Notes: generated by a model from the sequence alone, not told the origin. 64,000 nucleotides of DNA from Nocardia goodfellowii (GCF_017875645.1 NZ_JAGGMR010000001.1:1984001-2048000), one strand, 5' to 3'; shown: positions 31,551-40,503, counted from the stretch's first letter. Numbers and translations: made by a program.

Positions 31551-32495
31551 ATGACCACCATGCTCGCCGTCGTCGTACCCGAATGGGGTGCACCCGAGGT
31601 TCTGACGCCCGCCCGGATCGAGCGGCCGGAACCGGGCATGACCGAGATTCTGGTGCGGGTGCACGCGGCCGGCGTCAATCCGGTCGACTGGAAGACCCGG
31701 GCCAGTGGCGCCTTCATCGCCTGGGGCGAGCCGCCGATCGTCGGCTGGGACGTCTCCGGGACAGTGGCGGCCGTCGGCCCCGGTGTCACGCTGTTCGAGC
31801 CCGGTGACGAGGTCTACGGTATGCCCGCTTTCCCGCGGCAGGCCGGTGCCTACGCGGAATACGTTGTCGCACCGGCTCGTCAGTTCGCCCGTAAGCCACC
31901 GTCCCTGTCGCACCTCGAAGCCGCCGCGTTGCCGCTGGCCGGACTCACCGCCTGGCAGTCGCTGGTCGATACCGCGGAACTCGTTGCGGGGCAGCGTGTG
32001 CTGATCCATGCGGCGGCGGGCGGGGTGGGGCACCTGGCGGTACAGATCGCCAAGGCGCGGGGTGCGTATGTCATCGCGACGGGACGTGCGGACAAGCACG
32101 AGTTCCTGCGTTCGCTCGGAGCCGATGAGGTAATCGACTACAGCGCAGTCGATTTCAGCACCGTCGTCGACGAGGTCGATGTGGTGCTGGACGCGTACGG
32201 CGGCGACTACGGCGTCCGTTCGCTGCCGGTCCTCCGGCGCGGTGGATATCTGGTGGTGTTGCCCGGACCGGATACGCTGCCGACCGCGGAGCAGGCGCGG
32301 GAGCACGGTGTGCGCGTCGGCTGGAACGTGGTCGAGCCCGACGCCGGCGGGCTGCGTGAACTGTCCGACCTGGTCGAGACGGGCAGGCTGCGGGTCGTAA
32401 TCGACACTGTGTTCCCCCTGGCGGAGGCGGCGAAAGCGCACGCGCACGGCGAGACCGGGCGCACCCGCGGAAAGATCGTCCTGGAAGTCGGCTAG
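31551..32495 (+). CDS. NADP-dependent quinone oxidoreductase (zinc-free MDR)
   Basis: A 314-aa medium-chain reductase with a GroES-like N-terminal domain (AAGVNPVDWKTRASG) and a Rossmann domain with the NADPH loop HAAAGGVGHLAVQIAKARG. There are no structural zinc cysteines. ATG 31551 is chosen for AAAGGGAA just upstream. It is divergent from the GlxA-type regulator, which may control it in response to quinones or reactive carbonyls. Confidence 0.85.
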   Translation: MTTMLAVVVPEWGAPEVLTPARIERPEPGMTEILVRVHAAGVNPVDWKTRASGAFIAWGEPPIVGWDVSGTVAAVGPGVTLFEPGDEVYGMPAFPRQAGAYAEYVVAPARQFARKPPSLSHLEAAALPLAGLTAWQSLVDTAELVAGQRVLIHAAAGGVGHLAVQIAKARGAYVIATGRADKHEFLRSLGADEVIDYSAVDFSTVVDEVDVVLDAYGGDYGVRSLPVLRRGGYLVVLPGPDTLPTAEQAREHGVRVGWNVVEPDAGGLRELSDLVETGRLRVVIDTVFPLAEAAKAHAHGETGRTRGKIVLEVG

Positions 32496-32591
32496 GAGCG
32501 GGCGTACTGCGCCGAACATCTTGTAGCCGTACTGAAGTCGGCGTGCGCCGGGTATCTTCGTACCGACGAATTCGCGCTAGGGGAGTACACG

Positions 32592-33245
32592 ATGAGGATC
32601 AGCGGAATCACCGCGACCGCACTTCTGGCCGTGGCGGCCACCGGACTGGCGAGCGGCGCAGTGCGCGCTGAGCCCGTGCCCGCGCCGCCCGCGCAGGTCA
32701 GCCCGGCCGAGGACACTCCGCTCGATCTCCGCGGCGACTACGAAGGGGTCGGCTACCAGGTCGCGGTGGCGCAGGATCGCAAATCCACGGTCACCACGTT
32801 GCGCAACGGCCGCTTCGAGTTCGCGGCGGACAACAAGGTCGTGACGGTCACCGACGACGCCGGTCGGATCATCGCGGCGTTGCCGATGACGATCGATGTC
32901 GAAGGCCACAAGGTCGACCTGCGCCCGGTCGTCGAGGAGGCGGGCACTCGGCTGTCGCTCGCGCCGGACAACCTGTCCGAAGCTCCGGTGCGCGAGGTCA
33001 GCGCGCAGGAGCGCTTCTTCGCCGACATCGAGCGCTACCAGCCGCAGATCATGACGGGCGCGGCGATCGGCGCGGCGATCGGCTTCCTGGTCGGATTCCC
33101 GTTGGGGCTGTTCGTGTTCGACGTGATCACCGTGCCGATCACCACGGTCGTCGGTGCCGCGATCGGTGCGTTCGCCGGTCTCCATCAGGGCGGCGGACAG
33201 GAATCGGTCGACGCGGCCATCGCCTACCTGACCGGGCAGCCCTGA
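32592..33245 (+). CDS. Secreted protein of unknown function
   Basis: A 217-aa protein with a signal peptide (MRISGITATALLAVAATGLA, likely cut near SGAVRAEP). A middle domain rich in beta-type residues follows (about 40-125). The C-terminal half has glycine/alanine-rich hydrophobic stretches (TGAAIGAAIGFLVGFPLGLF and PITTVVGAAIGAFAG) that could insert in a membrane. Similar architecture recurs in Nocardia and Rhodococcus exported proteins, but I do not recognise a function. The ATG follows a weak GGGGAG site. Confidence 0.65.
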   Translation: MRISGITATALLAVAATGLASGAVRAEPVPAPPAQVSPAEDTPLDLRGDYEGVGYQVAVAQDRKSTVTTLRNGRFEFAADNKVVTVTDDAGRIIAALPMTIDVEGHKVDLRPVVEEAGTRLSLAPDNLSEAPVREVSAQERFFADIERYQPQIMTGAAIGAAIGFLVGFPLGLFVFDVITVPITTVVGAAIGAFAGLHQGGGQESVDAAIAYLTGQP

Positions 33246-33358
33246 TTTTCCGTAATCACCGCGACGCTCGTCACACTCCGGCTATCCTCAGCGAATTCTG
33301 ACACCCGCCGGGTTCAGATGTCGGCTGTGGGTAGCCGGATGAGTGATGAGGACAATGC

Positions 33359-34246
33359 ATGAATTCTCCACTGGTATCGGTAGCGCTGCCGTTGGCGCTG
33401 GCCGTGATCATGTTCGGCCTGGGGCTGTCACTGACCGTCGACGACTTCCGGCGAATCGCGGTGAACCCGAAACCGGTGGCCGTCGCGCTGGCCTGCCAGC
33501 TGCTGGTATTGCCGGCGGCCGCGTTCGGGTTGGTCTTGCTGTTCGATCTGTCCCCGCTGCTCGCGGTCGGAATGATGCTGCTGGCGGCCTCGCCCGGCGG
33601 CACCACCGCGAATCTCTTCAGTCATCTGTTCCGCGGCGACGTCGCGCTGAATGTCTCACTGACGGCGGTGAATTCGATCATCGCCGTGGTAACTCTGCCG
33701 CTGGTCACCAATTTCGCGATCGACTATTTCGAACCGGGCGGCAGCGCGGGCCAGGTCGGCCTGCAATTCGGCAAGGCCGCACAGGTTTTCGCGATCGTGC
33801 TGATCCCGGTCGCGCTGGGCATGCTCACCCGGCGGCGGGCTCCGGCTTTCGCCGACCGGATGGACCGCCCGGTGCGGATCGGCTCGGCGGTGACGCTGTT
33901 GCTGGTCATCCTGGGCACGATGCTGGCCGAACGGGCGAACCTCACCGGCTATCTGGTCGACGTCGGCGCGGTGACCACGCTGTTCTGCCTGATCAGCCTG
34001 ACCGCCGGCTACTTCGTGCCGCGCTGGCTGGGTGTGACCGACCGCCAGGCGATCGCCTGCTCGATGGAGATCGGCATCCACAACAGCACGATCGCGATGA
34101 CGGTGGCCATCAGCGTCCTGGACAGCACCGAGATGGCCGTTCCCGCAGCGGTTTACGGCGTGCTGATGTTCCCGCTGGCCGCTGCCGTCGGCTGGCTCAT
34201 CACCCGGCGCTTTCCGCGCCCGGCCGAAGCGCCCGCTCAGGCGTAG
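33359..34246 (+). CDS. Bile acid:sodium symporter (BASS) family transporter
   Basis: A 295-aa membrane protein with about nine or ten hydrophobic helices. BASS features include VIMFGLGLSLTVDDFRRI, the sodium-site-like LLAASPGGTTANLFSHL and the late motif SMEIGIHNSTIAMTVAIS. Bacterial members import organic anions such as pantoate or keto-acids by sodium symport; the substrate here is unknown. It nearly abuts the convergent thioesterase gene. Confidence 0.87.
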   Translation: MNSPLVSVALPLALAVIMFGLGLSLTVDDFRRIAVNPKPVAVALACQLLVLPAAAFGLVLLFDLSPLLAVGMMLLAASPGGTTANLFSHLFRGDVALNVSLTAVNSIIAVVTLPLVTNFAIDYFEPGGSAGQVGLQFGKAAQVFAIVLIPVALGMLTRRRAPAFADRMDRPVRIGSAVTLLLVILGTMLAERANLTGYLVDVGAVTTLFCLISLTAGYFVPRWLGVTDRQAIACSMEIGIHNSTIAMTVAISVLDSTEMAVPAAVYGVLMFPLAAAVGWLITRRFPRPAEAPAQA

Positions 34247-34252
34247 CGGCCC

Positions 34253-34723
34253 TCACTTCCGGCGTGGCCGCAGCACGGCGGTGAATGCCGCGGCGGCCAC
34301 GTCCTTGCCGGTGCTGTCGGTGATGGTCACCGGCACTTCCAGTTCCATGTCGACGCGGTTCGCGATTTCCGCGCGGACCTTCGCCAACGTCTCCGCACCG
34401 AGGTCGGAGGTGGCCAGGAACGGGCCGGCCGTGCCCTTGGCGCGCGCCGAGTACTCGATGCGCCCGTTCCTGGCGACGATGAAGGTCTCGCCCATCAGGT
34501 CCACGATTCCGGACACCGAGGCGCCCATGGCGGCTGTCTCCGCCAACCCGAACAGCACCGCGGCATGCAGATCTCCGTTGTGATTCAGGTGTTCCGGCTT
34601 GGGCTCGATCGACATCACGGTGCGGCCCGGCCCGAACTCCGCCGCCTCGATGCCGGTGTACTGGATGAATCCCAGCTTCTGGAACCCAGCCATCACCAGT
34701 CCGCCCACGGCCGCGCTGTCCAT
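34253..34723 (-). CDS. Hot-dog fold thioesterase (PaaI/DUF4442-like)
   Basis: A 156-aa single hot-dog domain protein with NHNGDLHAAVLFGLAETAAMGAS in the central-helix region (given as motif name, from about residue 48), typical of acyl-CoA thioesterases. The start at 34723 has GGGAG as ribosome site; a longer frame upstream lacks one. It would cleave small or aryl acyl-CoA esters. The specific substrate is not predictable. Confidence 0.75.
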   Translation of the reverse strand: MDSAAVGGLVMAGFQKLGFIQYTGIEAAEFGPGRTVMSIEPKPEHLNHNGDLHAAVLFGLAETAAMGASVSGIVDLMGETFIVARNGRIEYSARAKGTAGPFLATSDLGAETLAKVRAEIANRVDMELEVPVTITDSTGKDVAAAAFTAVLRPRRK

Positions 34724-34808
34724 CGAATCTCCCGCACTCGCCAGAAATGAAACCTGTTCTAGTTCATACCGCGTACAGCGGTGAAAGTCCATGCCCTGGC
34801 GACAGCGG

Positions 34809-34841
34809 ACGGCCCCGACGCGCGAACCGCATCGGGGCCGT
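34809..34841 (-). terminator. Hairpin terminator of the ABM-domain gene
   Basis: ACGGCCCCGA (34809-34818) and TCGGGGCCGT (34832-34841) pair perfectly around a 13-nt loop, just 3' of the minus-strand gene ending at 34852. Confidence 0.6.
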
Positions 34842-34851
34842 GGCCGTGGAG

Positions 34852-35169
34852 TCAGCTGAGGCCGGGCAGATCCCCGGGAACAGCGTCGTGGAACTGCCGC
34901 ATCCGCAGCGGCTCGGCGAGCACGGGCTCCAGATCGGCGATGCACTGCTTCAGGTGCGGCGTTTGGAAATGCGCCGCCAAGGCCGCCGCGTCCACCCATT
35001 CCTCCAGCAGGACAACGCGACTCGGGTCGGTCGGGTGCAGATACAGCTCGTAGGCGAGGCAGCCTTCCTCGGCCACGGTCGGCTCGATCATGTTCTGCAG
35101 GATGGTGCGCAGGGCGGTTTCCTGGCCGGGTTTGGCGGTGAAACGGACGTTCAGTGACAGTGTGGACAC
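34852..35169 (-). CDS. Antibiotic biosynthesis monooxygenase (ABM) domain protein
   Basis: A 105-aa ferredoxin-like-fold ABM protein similar to YgiN-type quinol monooxygenases: VRFTAKPGQETALRTILQ, then EEGCLAYELYLHPTDP and LLEEWVDAAALAAHFQTPHL. GTG 35169 is chosen because AGGAA lies 7 nt upstream and the domain begins immediately; the open frame further upstream lies inside the aldo/keto reductase gene. It follows the MerR-aldo/keto reductase pair by 29 bp and probably belongs to the same transcript. Confidence 0.82.
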   Translation of the reverse strand: MSTLSLNVRFTAKPGQETALRTILQNMIEPTVAEEGCLAYELYLHPTDPSRVVLLEEWVDAAALAAHFQTPHLKQCIADLEPVLAEPLRMRQFHDAVPGDLPGLS

Positions 35170-35198
35170 GTCGAATTTCCTGTTCTGTGTGCTGGTTG

Positions 35199-36194
35199 CT
35201 ACTCCCGGCCGGCGGAGGTGAACGACATGTCCGCGTAGCGTGGCCCGGCGACCTTGTCGGCGATCGGCTCCAGGGTGGCCAATTCGTCGGCGGTCAGTGC
35301 CAGTGTCGCGGCGGCGGCGTTTTCCGCCAAGCGATTTCGGCTGCGGGTGCCGGGGATGGGGACGACCGGCAGGTTGTGCACGTCGGCCTGCGCGTGCACC
35401 CAAGCCAGCGCGACCTGCGCCTGAGTGATGCCGCGGGCTTCGGCGATGGCGGCCAGCGGGCCCAGCAGCTCGGCGTTGTGCGCGGCGTTGTCACCGGAGA
35501 AGCGCGGCATCTGGCGGCGCCAGTCCTTCGGGTCGGCGGTGTTCAGCTTGCCGGTGAGGAAGCCGCGGCCCAGCGGCGAGTACGGCACGAAGGCGACGCC
35601 GAGCTCGGCCGCCGCGGGGACCGCCGTGCGTTCGACATCGCGGGAGAACAGCGACCATTCGGATTGCAGTGCCGCGATCGGGTGCACGGCGTGCGCGGCG
35701 CGCAGTTCGTCGCCGGTCACCTCGGACAGGCCGAGCGCCCGGACCTTGCCCTGCGCGACGAGTTCCGCCAGGACGCCGACGGTGTCCTCGATCGGCACCT
35801 GCGGGTCGCGGCGGTGCATGTAGTACAGGTCGATGACGTCGACGCCGAGCCGGCGCAGGCTGCCGTCCACGGACTCGCGGATGTAGCCGGGGGAGTTGTC
35901 GAAACCGCGATAGGCCGGATCTTCCGCTTTGCGGATGATGCCGAACTTGGTGGCCAGCACCACCCGATCCCGGTTGGCCCGTACGAAATCGCTGAGGAAT
36001 TCCTCGTTGTGGCCGGAGCCGTAGATGTCGGCGGTGTCGAACAGTGTGATGCCGAGTTCCAGCGCGCGTTCCAGCGTCGCGCGCGATTCGGTGAGGTCGG
36101 ACTCGCCGTAGAACTCGCTCATTCCCATGCAACCGAGGCCCTGAACGCCGACCTCGATGCCGTCGGTGCCGAGTGCGGTGGTCGGAAGCGTCAT
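35199..36194 (-). CDS. Aldo/keto reductase
   Basis: A 331-aa NADPH-dependent aldo/keto reductase (AKR11/13-like). It has the N-terminal GLGCMGMSEFYG, the catalytic Asp and Tyr in LFDTADIYGSGHNEEF, Lys in LATKFGI, His in YYMHRRDP and the coenzyme-binding IPGTRSRNRLAENAAAA. The start at 36194 overlaps the MerR stop by ATGA. Regulation by the adjoining MerR gene is likely, as both share the promoter at 36677-36707. The probable role is reduction of reactive aldehydes. Confidence 0.92.
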   Translation of the reverse strand: MTLPTTALGTDGIEVGVQGLGCMGMSEFYGESDLTESRATLERALELGITLFDTADIYGSGHNEEFLSDFVRANRDRVVLATKFGIIRKAEDPAYRGFDNSPGYIRESVDGSLRRLGVDVIDLYYMHRRDPQVPIEDTVGVLAELVAQGKVRALGLSEVTGDELRAAHAVHPIAALQSEWSLFSRDVERTAVPAAAELGVAFVPYSPLGRGFLTGKLNTADPKDWRRQMPRFSGDNAAHNAELLGPLAAIAEARGITQAQVALAWVHAQADVHNLPVVPIPGTRSRNRLAENAAAATLALTADELATLEPIADKVAGPRYADMSFTSAGRE

Positions 36195-36649
36195 TTTTGA
36201 ATCCCTTTGCTGTCGTGCGCGATGAGTACGGCCGGTGGGACCGCCGCGGTATCGCCCGAGTACCGGGCGATCTTGTAATCCAGCACCTCGACGGTCTTGC
36301 GGAGTTCCTCGAGCTGGGCGAGCACTTCGGCACGGGTGTCCCGGAATATCTGCAACCGGTCCGGCAGCGTCGAATCGCCGGCCCGGACCAGCTCGGCGTA
36401 GCGGACCATGTCGGCGACCGACATCCCGGTGGTGCGCAGGCGCCCGATCAGCGCCAGCCACTCCAGGTCGCGATTGCTGAACCGTCGCTTTCCGGTGTGG
36501 TCGCGGCCGACGTAATCCATCAGCCCGATCCGCTCGTACCAACGCAGGGTGTCCCGGCTCAGCCCTGACCGTTCGGCGGCCTCGCCGATCGAATACCGCG
36601 GCCGCTCGTGGTCGCTGACATTGCTCTGACCTGCCGGAAGACCCATCAC
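36191..36649 (-). CDS. MerR family regulator
   Basis: A 151-152-aa regulator with the MerR winged helix (YSIGEAAERSGLSRDTLRWYERIGLM, residues about 18-43 read as one motif region; RRFSNRDLEWLALI follows) and a coiled dimerisation helix (AEVLAQLEELRKTVEVLDYKIARY). It lacks the metal-binding cysteines of classical MerR, as in the aldehyde/small-molecule group. The start is GTG 36649 or the next codon ATG 36646. It lies directly behind a MerR-type promoter and overlaps the aldo/keto reductase gene. Confidence 0.9.
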   Translation of the reverse strand: MMGLPAGQSNVSDHERPRYSIGEAAERSGLSRDTLRWYERIGLMDYVGRDHTGKRRFSNRDLEWLALIGRLRTTGMSVADMVRYAELVRAGDSTLPDRLQIFRDTRAEVLAQLEELRKTVEVLDYKIARYSGDTAAVPPAVLIAHDSKGIQK

Positions 36650-36676
36650 CCTCGCCCTTCTCGAAGAACGTCACCG

Positions 36677-36707
36677 ACGCTACTCACCTGGAGTGCACTC
36701 CAAGCAA
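36677..36707 (-). promoter_or_regulatory. MerR-type promoter with 19-bp spacer and palindrome
   Basis: On the minus strand, -35 TTGCTT (complement of 36702-36707) and -10 TAGCGT (complement of 36677-36682) are 19 bp apart, the over-long spacing that MerR activators correct by DNA distortion. The spacer contains the perfect palindrome TGGAGTGCACTCCA (36689-36702). It lies about 30 bp upstream of the merR start, so the regulator most likely controls itself and the aldo/keto reductase. Confidence 0.78.
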
Positions 36708-36740
36708 GTCCCATTCTTCACGAAGCCGAGAGCGCCGGGA

Positions 36741-37109
36741 TCAGTCGTATTTCGGCAGCTGCTGAATGGCCCACTTGTTGCCGTCGGGATCGGCGAAGAA
36801 GGTGAACAGGCCCCAGCCGAGGTCCTTTACCGGCGTCGCGTCCACCCCGGCGGCCACCAGCTGCTGGTAGGCCTGCTCGGCGTCGGCGACGACGATCTGC
36901 ATACCCTCGACGCTGCCGGGAGCCGCCTCGGTGATGCCCCGCCCGACGCAGATCGAGCACGCCGATCCGGGCGGAGTCAGCTGGACGAAACGGACGTCCT
37001 CGCTGGGCGAGTGGTCGTGGTCGGCGTTGAAGCCGATGGAGGTGTAGAAATCCTTCGCGCGGTCCACGTCCGTGACGGGAATCGCGATGAGTTCGATTTT
37101 CCAATCCAT
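36741..37109 (-). CDS. VOC family protein (glyoxalase/bleomycin-resistance fold)
   Basis: A 122-aa single VOC domain: IAIPVTDVDRAKDFYTSIGF at the start and GWGLFTFFADPDGNKWAIQQ at the end. The start at 37109 (MDWKIEL) fits the domain; an upstream in-frame ATG adds only a few residues. Metal ligands cannot be assigned with confidence. It stands upstream of the MerR promoter on the same strand and may be a separate unit. Confidence 0.82.
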   Translation of the reverse strand: MDWKIELIAIPVTDVDRAKDFYTSIGFNADHDHSPSEDVRFVQLTPPGSACSICVGRGITEAAPGSVEGMQIVVADAEQAYQQLVAAGVDATPVKDLGWGLFTFFADPDGNKWAIQQLPKYD

Positions 37110-37196
37110 CGCCTCAGCCTGCCACCGCACGCGGCGGAAACCGGCCGATTCCGAGACATCCGGACGTGTTGTATTTCCCGGCCTACCCTGGGGGAC

Positions 37197-37397
37197 ATGG
37201 CTAAGGAAATTGACCGTGTCCGGGCTCGTTCGGCTTTGGCCACGGTCCGGGAAAGTCCGTTCATCACCGCGGTCGCGGTGGCGCCGGTGCTGCTCGCGCT
37301 CGGCGTGGTGTGGTGGCTGACGAACGGGTTCGTCGCGTTCGTGCTGCTGCTGATCCTCGGCGGCGTCGTCGTGGTCGGCGGCAAACTACTCAAGTAG
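37197..37397 (+). CDS. Small two-helix membrane protein
   Basis: A 66-aa protein with a short charged N-terminus (MAKEIDRVRARSALATVRES) followed by two hydrophobic helices (AVAVAPVLLALGVVWWL and GFVAFVLLLILGGVVVVGG). ATG 37197 follows GGGGGA. I do not recognise a family. It is convergent with the sixA-like gene, sharing the junction at 37397/37398. Confidence 0.6.
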   Translation: MAKEIDRVRARSALATVRESPFITAVAVAPVLLALGVVWWLTNGFVAFVLLLILGGVVVVGGKLLK

Positions 37398-37889
37398 TCA
37401 GCGCGGCACGTGGAAGTGGGTCAGTTCACCGGTGCCCGGATCCACTTCGGTCCAGGGCCGGTCGAATTCGAGGACCGCCAGCGCGGAAGTGGGGAATTTC
37501 CGGCTGAGCTCGATCGCCTGGACGGAATCGCGGTTGGCCGCCAACTCCCATGCGGTCCACGGCATTCCGGGTGCGTGGCCGATCAGCAGCAGCGTCGACA
37601 CGTCGTCGTCGCTGAGCTGGATCAGTTCGATCAACGTGCGCGGGGACGCCTCGTAGATGCCGCGTTCGAACACCACGGGCGCGTCGATCCCGGTGGCGGC
37701 CAGGGTTTCCCGGGTCCGTACCGCGGTGGAACAGCGCACCGCGGTAACCGGCGGCTGGTTGTCGCGCAGCCATTGCCCCGCCAGGGCTGCCTCCCGTTCC
37801 CCCCGCGGGGCCAGTGGGCGCTCATGGTCGCCGACACCGTCCGGATAGCTGGACTTGCCGTGCCGCATGAGGATCAAGGTCCGCACCAT
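37398..37889 (-). CDS. SixA-like histidine phosphatase
   Basis: A 163-aa branch-2/SixA-type member of the histidine phosphatase superfamily: the catalytic RHG in LILMRHGKSSYPDG, CSTAVRTRETLAATG, and the second catalytic His in LLLIGHAPGM. Such proteins remove phosphate from phosphohistidine or small phosphoesters. The chosen start (MVRTLILM) places the RHG at the expected position near residue 9; the longer frame upstream is unsupported. Confidence 0.87.
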   Translation of the reverse strand: MVRTLILMRHGKSSYPDGVGDHERPLAPRGEREAALAGQWLRDNQPPVTAVRCSTAVRTRETLAATGIDAPVVFERGIYEASPRTLIELIQLSDDDVSTLLLIGHAPGMPWTAWELAANRDSVQAIELSRKFPTSALAVLEFDRPWTEVDPGTGELTHFHVPR

Positions 37890-38119
37890 GTGCCCTACCG
37901 TAAGGCCGATCCCCGGTTGTCTCACGATGTGGTGGGGGATTGACGTGGCCGCGACCCCCTGTGATAGGACCGTGTGCAGTCCGGAGAGAGGCGTACGCCA
38001 CTCTTCAGGCACACTGAAAGCGGCGTCACAACCGCGCGAGCCCGACCCGTGACACCACGGTCCACCGCAAACCCCCCGGGTGGCACCCAGCCCACGCACA
38101 TTTCGAGGATCTGCACACT

Positions 38120-39790
38120 ATGGCCTACGTCATCACGCAGCGTTGTTGCAACGACGCCAGCTGCGTCTCCGAGTGCCCGGTCGATTGCATTCGCCCCACT
38201 CCGGACCAGCCCGAGTTCGCGACGACCGAGATGCTCTACATCGACCCCGACACCTGCATCGACTGCGGGGCCTGTGTCGACGCGTGCCCGGTGGAGGCCA
38301 TCTTCTCCGAGGACGATCTGACCGCGTCGCTGGCGCGCTACAAAGACATCAATGCCGCCTACTTCGAGCGGCACCCGCTGGAATCGAACTTCGATCCGAT
38401 CGTGACGCCCGCGCGTCCGCCGAAGGAACTCGGCACGCTGCGGGTCGCCATCGTCGGCGCCGGTCCGGCCGCCTGCTACGCGGCCGACGAACTGCTGCGG
38501 CGCTGCGATGTCGAGGTGGAGCTGTTCGACCGGCTGCCCACCCCGTGGGGTCTGGTGCGCAACGGTGTCGCCCCGGACCACCCGGGCACCAAGACCGTGT
38601 CGAGTCTGTTCGAGTCCGCGTTCCGCCGCGAGACCCTGCAGTACTACCTGAATGTGGAAGTGGGCACCCACATTTCGCACGAGGAACTGCTGCGGCACCA
38701 TCACGCCGTCCTCTACGCGGTCGGCGCCGCGGCCGACCGGCGGATGAACGTGCCCGGTGAAGACCTGCCCGGCAGTCATTCCGCCACCGAATTCGTCAAC
38801 TGGTACAACGGTCACCCCGATTTCGCGGACCGCCGCTTCGATTTGTCCGCCGAACGCGCTGTCATCGTCGGCAACGGCAATGTCGCCCTCGACGTGGCCC
38901 GGGTGCTCACCGTCGATCCGGACGAGCTGGCCAAGACCGATATCGCCGACCATGCCCTGGATGCCCTGCGCAACAGCAATATTCGCGAGGTCGTCGTGCT
39001 GGGCCGGCGCGGCCCGCTGCAGGCCGCCTACACCTCGCCGGAGTTCCTGGCGCTGGCGCACCTGAAGGGCGTGGACGTCATCGTCGAGGACGCCGACCTG
39101 GAGCTCGACCCCGCCAGCCAGGCCGCGCTCGACGACCCGGACGTGGAGCCGCACCTGCGGCTCAAGTACACCCTCGCCAAGGAGTACGCCGCGGGCCGCC
39201 GCGATCCGGCCAACCGCCGCATCGTCTTCCGGTACCTCGGTTCGCCGACCGCCGTCACCGGCGCCGACAAGGTCGAGGGCATCGAGTTCGTGCACAACGA
39301 ACTGGTCGAAGAGGGCGGTCAGATCGTGGCCCGCGCCACCGACCGCACCGAAAGCCTGACCGCCGGACTGGTGCTGCGCTCCATCGGCTACAAGGGCGAA
39401 CCGGTCGCCGATCTGCCGTTCGACGAGAGCCGCGCCGTGGTCCCCAACGAGCACGGCCGCGTCCTCGGCCCGGACGGCGCACCGCAGCCCGGCGTCTACG
39501 TCAGCGGCTGGATCAAGCGTGGCCCGCGCGGCGTCATCGGGTCCAACCGCACCGACTCCGAAGAGACTGTCGAGCAGCTCATTTCGGACTTCACCAGCGG
39601 CAAGCTGAACAAGCCGCAGGGTGATCGCGCCGCGCTGAAGGCCCTGGTGGCCGAGCGTCAGCCCGATGTGGTGGATCGTGCGGGCTGGAAGTCCATCGAT
39701 CTGGCCGAGAAGACGGCGGGCAAGTCGGCCCGGCGGCCGCGGGTCAAGTTCACCACCCGGGAAGACCTGCTGAAGGCCGCCCGCGGCTGA
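38120..39790 (+). CDS. fprB: Ferredoxin-ferredoxin/NADP reductase fusion FprB
   Basis: A 556-aa protein. Residues 1-75 are a bacterial-type ferredoxin with iron-sulfur cysteines in CCNDASCVSECPVDC and CIDCGACVDACPVE. The rest is an adrenodoxin-reductase-like flavoprotein with the FAD loop VAIVGAGPAACYAADEL, the LVRNGVAPDHPGTK segment and the NADPH loop VIVGNGNVALDVAR. It passes electrons between NADPH and ferredoxin, likely supporting cytochrome P450s. It matches the mycobacterial FprB architecture. A 230-bp non-coding stretch upstream should hold its promoter. Confidence 0.95.
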   Translation: MAYVITQRCCNDASCVSECPVDCIRPTPDQPEFATTEMLYIDPDTCIDCGACVDACPVEAIFSEDDLTASLARYKDINAAYFERHPLESNFDPIVTPARPPKELGTLRVAIVGAGPAACYAADELLRRCDVEVELFDRLPTPWGLVRNGVAPDHPGTKTVSSLFESAFRRETLQYYLNVEVGTHISHEELLRHHHAVLYAVGAAADRRMNVPGEDLPGSHSATEFVNWYNGHPDFADRRFDLSAERAVIVGNGNVALDVARVLTVDPDELAKTDIADHALDALRNSNIREVVVLGRRGPLQAAYTSPEFLALAHLKGVDVIVEDADLELDPASQAALDDPDVEPHLRLKYTLAKEYAAGRRDPANRRIVFRYLGSPTAVTGADKVEGIEFVHNELVEEGGQIVARATDRTESLTAGLVLRSIGYKGEPVADLPFDESRAVVPNEHGRVLGPDGAPQPGVYVSGWIKRGPRGVIGSNRTDSEETVEQLISDFTSGKLNKPQGDRAALKALVAERQPDVVDRAGWKSIDLAEKTAGKSARRPRVKFTTREDLLKAARG

Positions 39791-39818
39791 CGTTCTCGAA
39801 AGCGTCCGGCGGGTTCGG

Positions 39819-40472
39819 TCAGCTCCGTCCGAGCCGCGTGATCAAGCCGCGCACATGGGCTTCGGCGGCGGCTCGGGCGGATTCGGGCTGGCCGGACTCC
39901 AGGGCCTGGAGGATGGTGCGGTGCTCGTGCAGCGCGGTGCGACGGTTGCGGGTGGAGTGCCAGAGGTCGCCGCGGTAGAGGTGGGCTTGGGCTTCCAGGC
40001 GGGCCAGCTCGTCGGCGAGGGGCTGGTTGGCCGCCCGGTCGCGGATGACGCGGTGGAAGACCAGATCCAGCTGGGTGTCGCGAGCGGGGTCGGCGTCGCC
40101 GTGCAGGTTGTGCTCTTGTGCGGCAACGAGATCGGCGAGCTCGTCGAGGTCGGCGTCGGTGAGCCGGGTAGCGGCGCGTTCGGCGGCCAAGCCGTCGAGC
40201 ACCGCCCGCACGGCCAGTACGTCACGGATCTGGGCGTCGTCCAGTGCGGCCACCCGGGCGCCCGCGTGCGGCACGTTGACGGCCAGGCCCTCGTAGATCA
40301 GTTGCTGGACAGCTTCGCGGACCGGGCTGCGGCTGACCCCGAGCTGTGCGGCCAGCGCGGGCACGCTCAGCGCGTGGCCGGGCCCGAGTTCACCGGAGAG
40401 GACCAGCTGCCGGACCTGCCGGTGCACGTGCTCGCCGAGCAGGGCCGCGGGCGGCGCTTCCGGATCGGTCAT
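39819..40472 (-). CDS. GntR family regulator, FCD (FadR-like) type
   Basis: A 217-aa regulator with an N-terminal winged helix (LSVPALAAQLGVSRSPVREAVQQL, as motif region 36-59) and an all-helical FCD ligand domain. The domain's metal-site candidates include the Asp in RDTQLDLVFHR and the histidines in HRVIRD and HEHRTIL. It is the last gene of the minus-strand cluster, 31 bp after the dioxygenase. It probably senses the substrate or a breakdown product of the pathway. Confidence 0.88.
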   Translation of the reverse strand: MTDPEAPPAALLGEHVHRQVRQLVLSGELGPGHALSVPALAAQLGVSRSPVREAVQQLIYEGLAVNVPHAGARVAALDDAQIRDVLAVRAVLDGLAAERAATRLTDADLDELADLVAAQEHNLHGDADPARDTQLDLVFHRVIRDRAANQPLADELARLEAQAHLYRGDLWHSTRNRRTALHEHRTILQALESGQPESARAAAEAHVRGLITRLGRS

Positions 40473-40503
40473 GACAGTGGTCCCCTTCCTGCGGGCGTCG
40501 AAG

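Noticed and set aside
33343..34284. Alternative plus-strand frame overlapping the BASS transporter
   Set aside because: The translation is Arg/Gly-rich without domain features, while the other frame encodes a clear membrane transporter.
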